In this document: piece by piece, positions 58,359-64,000 of the stretch
Layout of the letters: the number at the start of each line of letters is the position of its first letter
Position numbering within the stretch: the stretch's first letter is position 1
Source: Acetoanaerobium noterae
GTDB lineage: Bacteria > Bacillota > Clostridia > Peptostreptococcales > Filifactoraceae
DNA: 64,000 bases
Assembly: GCF_900168025.1 (NCBI RefSeq)
Contig: NZ_FUYN01000002.1
Location: forward strand, 1 to 64,000
Reading direction: 5' to 3'
Translations under genes and position numbers: made by a program
Notes under the pieces: model-generated
Database searches by the model: none
Told to the model about the DNA's origin: nothing
The model's input: only the letters and a program-made list of their open reading frames with translations

Positions 58359-59040
58359 AATAGATTATAATGTAGTCTATTCAAAAAGAAAAACCTTAGA
58401 AATCAGTATTAAGGCACCAGGTATCATAACAGTAAGAGCGCCTATTTATATATCGGAAGAACAAATAGAAAAAAGTGTGAGAAATAAAAGCAAGTGGATA
58501 ATAGAAAAACTAGCAATTCTTAGCAAACTAGACATAACTCCTATAAAAAAAGAATATGTAGAGGGAGAGACATTTATGTATAGGGGAGAAAATTATCTGC
58601 TTAGAGTAGTGATAGATGAAAAACTAAAAAAGCCTGAAGTAAAGCTATATGAAGATAAATTAATCATAACTATGCATAGGCATGATGAGGAAACAATAAA
58701 AGATGCCATTTGGTCATGGTATAAAAACGAAGCGAAGATGACCATAGCTGATAGAGTGGAATACTATAGCAGATACTTCAATCTAAAACCAAATAATATC
58801 AAAATAAAAGCTCAAAAAACTAGGTGGGGAAGCTGTACCTATAAAAATGATTTGGCTTTTAACTACAAACTAATAATGGCACCACCTCATGTCCTTGATT
58901 ATGTGGTTATTCATGAGATGTGCCATATGGAACATAAAGACCACTCTAAAAACTTTTGGAACAGAGTGTCTTCAATTATGCCAGATTATAAAGATAAAAG
59001 AAAGTGGTTAAAAGAACATGGTATGAAGCTCTGTTGTTAA
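58327..59040 (+). CDS. YgjP/SprT-like metal-dependent hydrolase
   Basis: 237 residues from ATG 58327 with AGAGGG upstream; ATG 58300 and 58339 are alternatives. The zinc motif VIHEMCHMEHKDHS (HExxH plus a later His) and the preceding RWGSCTYKNDLAFNYKLIMAP are diagnostic of the YgjP family of predicted metallopeptidases (DUF45). Cytoplasmic, substrate unknown. Starts within the 3' end of the coiled-coil gene. Confidence 0.88.
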   Translation: MKYSMNLETTKIDYNVVYSKRKTLEISIKAPGIITVRAPIYISEEQIEKSVRNKSKWIIEKLAILSKLDITPIKKEYVEGETFMYRGENYLLRVVIDEKLKKPEVKLYEDKLIITMHRHDEETIKDAIWSWYKNEAKMTIADRVEYYSRYFNLKPNNIKIKAQKTRWGSCTYKNDLAFNYKLIMAPPHVLDYVVIHEMCHMEHKDHSKNFWNRVSSIMPDYKDKRKWLKEHGMKLCC

Positions 59041-59141
59041 TTTAACTCTAAAACTTAGTTTTATAGCTATTACAACTGGATTAATATTGAGGAAGCCTTA
59101 AAGATTAGAAGATTTTTTATTTATTGGGAGAGGTTTGAGAT

Positions 59142-59747
59142 ATGAAAACATTTGAGGATAAGTCACGTGAAAGTTATAATCAAAAAGCGGATAACTATGA
59201 TGAAACTCCTGAAGGTATATTCACATTGAAATTCAAAAAACTTTTATTAGAAGAGATGATCGTAGATACAAATAGCAAAATTTTAGATGTTGCTTGTGGA
59301 AATGCTACATTTCTTAAAATGTTATCAAACAATCACAGTATGAAAGGTTATGGTATAGATATTTCAGAAAAGATGATTGAAAATGCTAAGAAAAGCTGTC
59401 CGGATATGATATTTGAAGTAAGTAGTTGCGAACATACCTCTTTTGATAATGAAATGTTTGATATAGTAACAGTTTGTGCCGCCTACCATCACTTTCCTGA
59501 CCCAAAATCGTTTGCTAAAGAAATGAGGCGAATATTAAAACCAAAAGGTGTAGTCTATATAGCTGATATATACTATCCATTAATTATCCGTGCAATTTTA
59601 AATCCATTTGTACCACTATCAAAAGCAGGAGATGTCAAATTTTATTCTCCAAAAGAAATTAAGCGAAATTTTGAAGAATGTGGTTTTGAAATTTTCAAAT
59701 TCAAAATAGATGGGCATATTCAAATTAATGCGTTTCGGAGAGCGTAA
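59142..59747 (+). CDS. Class I SAM-dependent methyltransferase
   Basis: 201 residues, Methyltransf_11 type. Motif I ILDVACGNATFL (about 47-58), the acidic end of beta-2 at GYGIDIS, and motif IV-like IVTVCAAYHHFPD. Resembles the UbiE/small-molecule methyltransferases; substrate unknown. GGGAGAGG lies upstream of the ATG. Convergent with the GNAT gene, 21 nt apart. Confidence 0.88.
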   Translation: MKTFEDKSRESYNQKADNYDETPEGIFTLKFKKLLLEEMIVDTNSKILDVACGNATFLKMLSNNHSMKGYGIDISEKMIENAKKSCPDMIFEVSSCEHTSFDNEMFDIVTVCAAYHHFPDPKSFAKEMRRILKPKGVVYIADIYYPLIIRAILNPFVPLSKAGDVKFYSPKEIKRNFEECGFEIFKFKIDGHIQINAFRRA

Positions 59748-59768
59748 ATATAAGAGATGTCTTAGATG

Positions 59769-60206
59769 TTAGATTATTTTCAACATAGGAACGAGGAAGT
59801 CAGACTTTTCAAATCCAAGTCTAGAATAAAATTTTTGATGTTTTTCTTCATTTGTTGTAGATAAACTTATCTTTTCTGCACCCTGCTTCTTTACTAAAGA
59901 TTCTAGCTCTTGTAATAATTTTGTTCCTAATCCTTTATTTTGATATTCTTTGAATACTAGTATCTCTTCTAAATAGTAAATAAGAAGGTCGTCATATTGT
60001 TTGAAACACCCAATAGCAAATCCAAGTAATTCAGACTTGTCATACAGTCCAACACCGTAAAAAGATGGAGTTAAAAAATTTTGCTCAAGTCTTATTTTAG
60101 CTATATTATATGTCCATCTTCCTCCTTCATCATTGTAGTAAATTATATACTTATTTATTAATGTATCTAAATCTTGTAATTTTAATTCATTAATTTCATA
60201 TTCCAT
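59769..60206 (-). CDS. GNAT-family N-acetyltransferase
   Basis: 145 residues. GNAT fold with the acetyl-CoA loop in YQNKGLGTKLLQELE (about 92-106, Q-x-x-G-x-G pattern) and the C-terminal YSRLGFEKSDF. Substrate unknown. AAGGAG precedes the ATG on the minus strand. Confidence 0.9.
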   Translation of the reverse strand: MEYEINELKLQDLDTLINKYIIYYNDEGGRWTYNIAKIRLEQNFLTPSFYGVGLYDKSELLGFAIGCFKQYDDLLIYYLEEILVFKEYQNKGLGTKLLQELESLVKKQGAEKISLSTTNEEKHQKFYSRLGFEKSDFLVPMLKII

Positions 60207-60460
60207 AAAAATCTCCTTGTCTAAAACCTTTACTTCGCACTTTCATGCCTATTGTAACTTGATAATTGTGTAAAATTATTAATAATCTGTATAGCTTCAT
60301 TATAATTAAATATTCAAGAAATATCAATTTGGCTTGAGAGTTTTAATGGTTAATATAATAATATTAATAGGATTGAGATTTTGTAATATAATATTAGTGT
60401 AAGGATATTGATAAAGATCAGATTTAAATAAAAAATAAATCTATAGGATGTTGAATAAAT

Positions 60461-61876
60461 ATGGAAAAGTTAAAGCAAATAATTGATGGTGGAGAGAGTA
60501 TAACAGTTGAATTCAAGCAGAGTAAAGGAAAATTGAATAAAGATGTTTTTGAAACAGTTTGTGCATTCCTAAATCGCAATGGAGGCCATTTGTTCTTAGG
60601 AGTCAGAGATGATGGAGAAATTATAGGAATAAAAGATGAAGAAATAGAAAAAATAAAAAAAGAATTTGTTACATCTCTAAATAACTCAAATAAGATTAGT
60701 CCTACAGCTTATATATCAATAACAGGAGTTGAAATAAAAGGGAAAAATGTTCTTTATGCCTATATTCCAGAGAGTTCACAAGTTCATAAATGTAGTGGAA
60801 AAATTTATGATCGTAACGAAGATGGAGATTTTAACATATCAGAAAATACAACACTATTATCAAATATGTATATAAGAAAACAGTCTACTTATATTGAAAA
60901 TAAAATTTTTCCATATGCAAAGCTAGAAGATTTAAGAACGGATTTGATTAGTAGAATAAGGCAGATGGCTTCAAATCAGAGAGATAATCACCCATGGATA
61001 TCTATGGATGATATAAACTTACTTAAGAGTGCTGGACTATATCTACTAGATCCACAAACAGGTACGGAGGGTATTACATTAGCTGGTATTTTGTTATTTG
61101 GAAAAGATGAATTGATTAGAGCAGCACTACCACATCATAGAACAGATGCAATCTTAAGAAAAGTAGATATAGATCGCTATGATGATAGAGACGATATAAG
61201 AACCAACTTAATAGAAAGTAGAGATAGGCTCATGGCCTTTATATCAAAGCATTTAAATGACAAATTTTATTTAGAAGGAGATATAAGGATTAGCTTAAGA
61301 AACAAAATCTTTAGAGAAGCAGTATCTAATATGCTGATTCATAGAGAATTTTCAAATCCATATCCAGCAAAAATTATCATTGAAAAGCATAGAGTTTATA
61401 TAGAGAATGCTACGAAATCTAGAATTATAGGTGAAATTGATCCGTTCAATTTTTCCCCATATCCTAAAAATCCTGTTTTAGCTAAGTTTTTTAGTGAAAT
61501 CGGATGGGCAGAGGAATTGGGCTCAGGGATTAGAAATATATTCAGGTACACTAAGATATATTCTGGAGCAGATCCTAAATTTATAGAAGATGATGTTTTT
61601 AAAACAATAATACCTTTAGATGAACAAGCTACCCCCCAAGCTACCCCCCAAGCTACCCCCCAAGCTAAAATTGAGGATGATAGAACCCATGATATTCTTG
61701 AGTTTTGTCGTAGTCCAAAAAGCAGAAAAGAAATACAAGATTATTTGGGAATTAAAGATAGAAGGCATTTTTCTAAAAATATATTAAGTCCTTTGTTAAG
61801 AGGTGGGCTTTTGAAATTAAGTATTCCAAGCAAACCAACTAGTCCAAATCAAAAATATTACTCAGAAGTGAATTAA
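60461..61876 (+). CDS. AlbA_2/Schlafen-type ATP-binding regulator
   Basis: 471 residues. N-terminal AlbA_2 (Schlafen) domain (about 10-130; VEFKQSKG, FLNRNGGHLFLGVRDDGEIIG), a middle region with a GHKL-like ATPase section (about 280-390; FREAVSNMLIHREF, EELGSGIRNIF), a Gln-Ala-Thr-Pro linker (QATP x3, about 389-400) and a C-terminal winged helix (SRKEIQDYLGIKDRRHFSKN). Proteins of this plan are predicted transcriptional regulators; some accompany mobile or defence genes. The linker is encoded by a C-rich tandem repeat. It lies just upstream of a tRNA gene. Confidence 0.85.
   Translation: MEKLKQIIDGGESITVEFKQSKGKLNKDVFETVCAFLNRNGGHLFLGVRDDGEIIGIKDEEIEKIKKEFVTSLNNSNKISPTAYISITGVEIKGKNVLYAYIPESSQVHKCSGKIYDRNEDGDFNISENTTLLSNMYIRKQSTYIENKIFPYAKLEDLRTDLISRIRQMASNQRDNHPWISMDDINLLKSAGLYLLDPQTGTEGITLAGILLFGKDELIRAALPHHRTDAILRKVDIDRYDDRDDIRTNLIESRDRLMAFISKHLNDKFYLEGDIRISLRNKIFREAVSNMLIHREFSNPYPAKIIIEKHRVYIENATKSRIIGEIDPFNFSPYPKNPVLAKFFSEIGWAEELGSGIRNIFRYTKIYSGADPKFIEDDVFKTIIPLDEQATPQATPQATPQAKIEDDRTHDILEFCRSPKSRKEIQDYLGIKDRRHFSKNILSPLLRGGLLKLSIPSKPTSPNQKYYSEVN
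61626..61661 (+). repeat. Three 12-bp tandem repeats with C6 tracts, in frame
   Basis: Unit AAGCTACCCCCC, three perfect copies and a partial fourth, coding for the QATP linker of the AlbA_2 protein. The C6 runs stand out in this AT-rich sequence. Confidence 0.95.
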
Positions 61877-61940
61877 GAAAAATATTTACTAGCTTAAATT
61901 AAAGTGATATCATAGTAAAGTAGTATTTTAGCTACAAAGT

Positions 61941-62017
61941 GCACCCATAGCTCAGTTGGATAGAGCTGCAGTTTCCTAAACTGTGAGTCGGAGGTTCAAG
62001 TCCTCTTGGGTGCACCA
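61941..62017 (+). tRNA. tRNA-Arg (anticodon CCT)
   Basis: 77 nt with full cloverleaf: acceptor GCACCCA / TGGGTGC, D arm GCTC...GAGC, anticodon stem GCAGT / ACTGT with loop TTCCTAA (anticodon CCT), T arm GGAGG TTCAAGT CCTCT, and encoded CCA. Reads the rare AGG codon. I found no second copy of its 3' end in the window that would mark an integrated element. Confidence 0.95.
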
Positions 62018-62104
62018 TTTCAAGGCTTTCAGAACTATGAACTATTGAAAATATAAATTTTAACCCTTTTTTAGCACATTTAAAAAACTAATACCGATAA
62101 TTAG

Positions 62105-62135
62105 ACTGTCTAAATATTACTTTAGGCAGTTTTTT
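62105..62135 (+). terminator. Terminator downstream of tRNA-Arg
   Basis: ACTGTCTAAA / TTTAGGCAGT (one G-U pair) with a six-T tail. Confidence 0.85.
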
Positions 62136-62206
62136 GCGTTAAATGCCTATTTTTCTTTTGCCTTGGGTATATATAAAATAAGGGTGAAAGCTATGGGAGG
62201 TGCATT

Positions 62207-62671
62207 ATGGACGAGTTTATGAAAGAAGCTATAAAAGAAGCGTTTGAGGGCATAGGATTAAGAGCTGGAGGACCTTTTGGGGCGGTTATAGTAAAAGATA
62301 ATAAAGTAATTGCAAGAGGTCACAATAGAGTGATAGAAACCAATGACCCTACTGCACATGCAGAAATAGTAGCAATAAGAGAGGCGACTAAATTACTTGA
62401 AAGATTTGACCTTTCAGATTGTATACTTTATACTACCTGCGAGCCTTGTCCTATGTGCTACAGTGCAGCTCACTGGGCTAAGATTCCGCTTATATATTAT
62501 GGAGCAACTCAAGATGATGCAAAGGATATAGGGTTTGATGATAGTTATATTTATGAGGTACTACAAAACAAGCATTCAAACGAAAAAATGAAAATATGTC
62601 AGATAGATAGAGAGCTGTGCTTAGGGCCATTTAGAAAATATGAAGAGGATGAAGAAAGAATTTTATACTAA
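62207..62671 (+). CDS. Guanine deaminase-like nucleoside/base deaminase
   Basis: 154 residues. Zinc-dependent deaminase of the CDA/GuaD group: His51-Ala-Glu53 in PTAHAEIVAI and Cys81-x-x-Cys84 in EPCPMC. Length and the C-terminal tail (RKYEEDEERILY) fit Bacillus GuaD, which turns guanine into xanthine, better than the tRNA deaminase TadA. GGGAGG lies upstream. Monocistronic with a terminator. Confidence 0.85.
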   Translation: MDEFMKEAIKEAFEGIGLRAGGPFGAVIVKDNKVIARGHNRVIETNDPTAHAEIVAIREATKLLERFDLSDCILYTTCEPCPMCYSAAHWAKIPLIYYGATQDDAKDIGFDDSYIYEVLQNKHSNEKMKICQIDRELCLGPFRKYEEDEERILY

Positions 62672-62684
62672 TCAAATAGTTTTC

Positions 62685-62720
62685 ATAAGTCCTGTTAAAA
62701 ATGACAGGGCTTATTTTTTT
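62685..62720 (+). terminator. Terminator of the deaminase gene
   Basis: ATAAGTCCTGT / ACAGGGCTTAT with a seven-T tail. Confidence 0.88.
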
Positions 62721-62849
62721 GCATAAATAAACTCTATACTTTAAATAGAAAAACTCAATTTGATATTGATAATACAACATGCTACGCTAAAAACGTGTAT
62801 GCATAATGTATACATTTTGCGTATAGATATAAAAGGGGTGGAGATGTAA

Positions 62850-62876
62850 ATGAATTTATATGAAACAAGGAGGTGA
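62850..62876 (+). CDS. Possible 8-residue leader peptide
   Basis: ATG 62850 behind GGGGTGGAG encodes MNLYETRR and a stop. Its last codons are the AGG AGG that form the ribosome site of the next gene, so its translation could affect that start. It may be chance. Confidence 0.25.
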   Translation: MNLYETRR

Positions 62877-62882
62877 AAGAAA

Positions 62883-63701
62883 ATGTTTGAAAACGATATT
62901 ATAAAAGCTTATGCATTACTAAATATAGAGAGAAAAATTGTTGGGGTTAAGCTGATTAAAAATAAGCAAGAGTTTGATTCCTACGATGTAGTTAATCTTA
63001 TAAATCCTCTGTCTTATTGTGTAGCAGTAAAATCAGCTAGTTTAGGGCATAGAATAAAGTTTGATAAGCTAACTTCAGGGTGTGGAGGTAGCACAAGGGC
63101 ACTTGGATTAGAAAAACCTGCAGATGATTTTTTGGATGGAACGGCGCCATACAGACTTGGACTTTTTAAAGATGAAAATGTAGCAAAAAGAGCGGCGCTT
63201 GAGACAGGCAATATTTTATCGAATACATATGGAGTTTTAGTTCAGCCGGTAGAGTTTTTTAGTAGCAATGACAAGCCAGATGTTGTTATTGCTATAGGAA
63301 AACCAAGAGAGCTAATGAGAATAATCCAAGGCTATACATATAACAAAGGGATAAGTAAGCAGTTTAGCATGTCGGGTAATCAAGGAGTATGTGTAGAAGC
63401 TACTGCCTATCCTTTGATACATAATACCATAAATATGTCCTTGCTTTGCTCAGGGACTAGATTTTTAGCTGAGTGGGCTGAAGATGAGGGTGCAGTAGGA
63501 ATTCCGATTTCTTTATTTAGCGAAGTCATAGACGGCATATACAATACAGTAAATGCTGTAGAGATGGATAAAAGAAAATCAGAAATAAGCGAGGAACTGA
63601 CTTTAAATAATATCGAGTGTATGGAAATGGAATATGGAAAAACTTATTATACGGAATATGAAAAAGAAAAAAGGGAAAAACGAAAAAATGAGAAGCATTG
63701 A
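62883..63701 (+). CDS. DUF169 domain protein
   Basis: 272 residues, family of unknown function. Typical blocks: NPLSYCVAVKSASLGHRIKF, a Cys-rich CGGSTRALGL and SGNQGVCVEATAYPL. A strong AGGAGGTG precedes the ATG. The next gene, an ABC permease of the sulfonate/nitrate/pyrimidine type, starts inside its end, so they share an operon. DUF169 proteins are often found with such transporters, suggesting a substrate-linked or metal-related role, unproven. The tail is strongly basic/acidic (KEKREKRKNEK). Confidence 0.85.
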   Translation: MFENDIIKAYALLNIERKIVGVKLIKNKQEFDSYDVVNLINPLSYCVAVKSASLGHRIKFDKLTSGCGGSTRALGLEKPADDFLDGTAPYRLGLFKDENVAKRAALETGNILSNTYGVLVQPVEFFSSNDKPDVVIAIGKPRELMRIIQGYTYNKGISKQFSMSGNQGVCVEATAYPLIHNTINMSLLCSGTRFLAEWAEDEGAVGIPISLFSEVIDGIYNTVNAVEMDKRKSEISEELTLNNIECMEMEYGKTYYTEYEKEKREKRKNEKH

Positions 63702-64000
63702 TAAAGAGAAGAAAAGATATTTTAGCGTAGTGGCTATAAGAAGCGTATTTATTATTGCAGGGATTTTTTTGTGGGAGTACAGTGCATCATCTGGAAGCTA
63801 TAATCCCATATTTACAAGCTATCCCAGTCAGATTCTAAAGGATTTAATAGTCTTTTTTACCAGTGGAGAGCTATATAAGCATGCATCTATAACACTTACC
63901 GAGGTATTTTGGGGGTTATTTTTTGGAAGTGCTATAGGTATTTTGCTGGCAATAGTTTTTGGATACTTCTCTTTTATTGGAGAAATAATAACTCCTATAA
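63688..64000 (+). CDS. ABC transporter permease (SsuC/TauC-like), partial
   Basis: Open to the window edge; 104 codons visible from ATG 63688. ATG 63658 in the same frame is an alternative start. The beginning is MRSIDKEKKRYF, followed by a membrane span (VFIIAGIFLWEYSA). Then SYPSQILKDL and SITLTEVFWGLFFGSAIGI match the N-terminal part of nitrate/sulfonate/taurine-type importer permeases. It overlaps the DUF169 gene by 14 nt. ATPase and binding protein genes should follow outside the window. Confidence 0.85.
   Translation, partial: MRSIDKEKKRYFSVVAIRSVFIIAGIFLWEYSASSGSYNPIFTSYPSQILKDLIVFFTSGELYKHASITLTEVFWGLFFGSAIGILLAIVFGYFSFIGEIITPI

Noticed and set aside
61941-62017. tRNA-Arg as attachment site of an integrated element
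   Set aside because: No integrase gene is near it and I saw no repeat of its 3' end in the window.

Overview
The window is AT-rich DNA from a low-GC Gram-positive anaerobe, most likely an amino-acid-fermenting clostridium. Support comes from strong AGGAGG ribosome sites, two T-box leaders, U-tailed terminators, rubrerythrin, pyruvate carboxylase, histidine degradation, a betaine-type ABC importer, a tRNA-dependent amidation operon and an ornithine-racemase-like enzyme. An Acetoanaerobium / Peptostreptococcaceae-like host is my inference; no sequence search was possible.

Layout. 1-81 is the 3' end of a 5S rRNA gene. 0.4-10.7 kb is housekeeping: asd, then a T-box-controlled operon for transamidation (an AspRS-GatC fusion, gatA, gatB), then pyc. 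10.8-19.9 kb holds a TetR regulator, an exported or anchored unknown protein, an M20/RocB-like peptidase and a CPBP membrane protease. Wedged between the unknown gene and the peptidase is a foreign-looking island (about 13.0-17.29 kb) with a TIR-STAND-TPR defence-like gene and dead IS3 and IS21 fragments. It is bracketed by duplicated pieces of the two host genes.

20.2-38.5 kb covers hutH-hutU, an opuC-like osmolyte importer, three chemoreceptors, a SARP-type regulator upstream of a beta-helix lipoprotein, the SstT serine/threonine transporter and a possible 28-residue peptide unit. 38.7-44.3 kb is polyamine and basic-amino-acid metabolism: arginine decarboxylase (speA), then speD-speE-speB on the minus strand, which together can take arginine to agmatine, putrescine and spermidine, with a divergent ornithine/alanine racemase-like gene beside them.

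44.8-64 kb is mixed: UPF0182 and MscS membrane proteins, rubrerythrin, T-box-controlled serS, a cytoplasmic alpha-amylase, a LexA-box-controlled Y-family polymerase with a tiny YolD-like partner, an APC transporter, several small unknown genes, an AlbA_2 regulator with a C-rich tandem repeat, tRNA-Arg(CCT), guanine deaminase, and the start of a DUF169/ABC permease operon that runs off the end.

The least ordinary items are the island with duplicated flanks and its TIR-STAND protein with a degenerate P-loop, the AspRS-GatC fusion under an apparent Asn T-box, the SARP gene with 11-bp-period direct repeats in front of its neighbour, and the small promoter-peptide-terminator unit at 37.4 kb.
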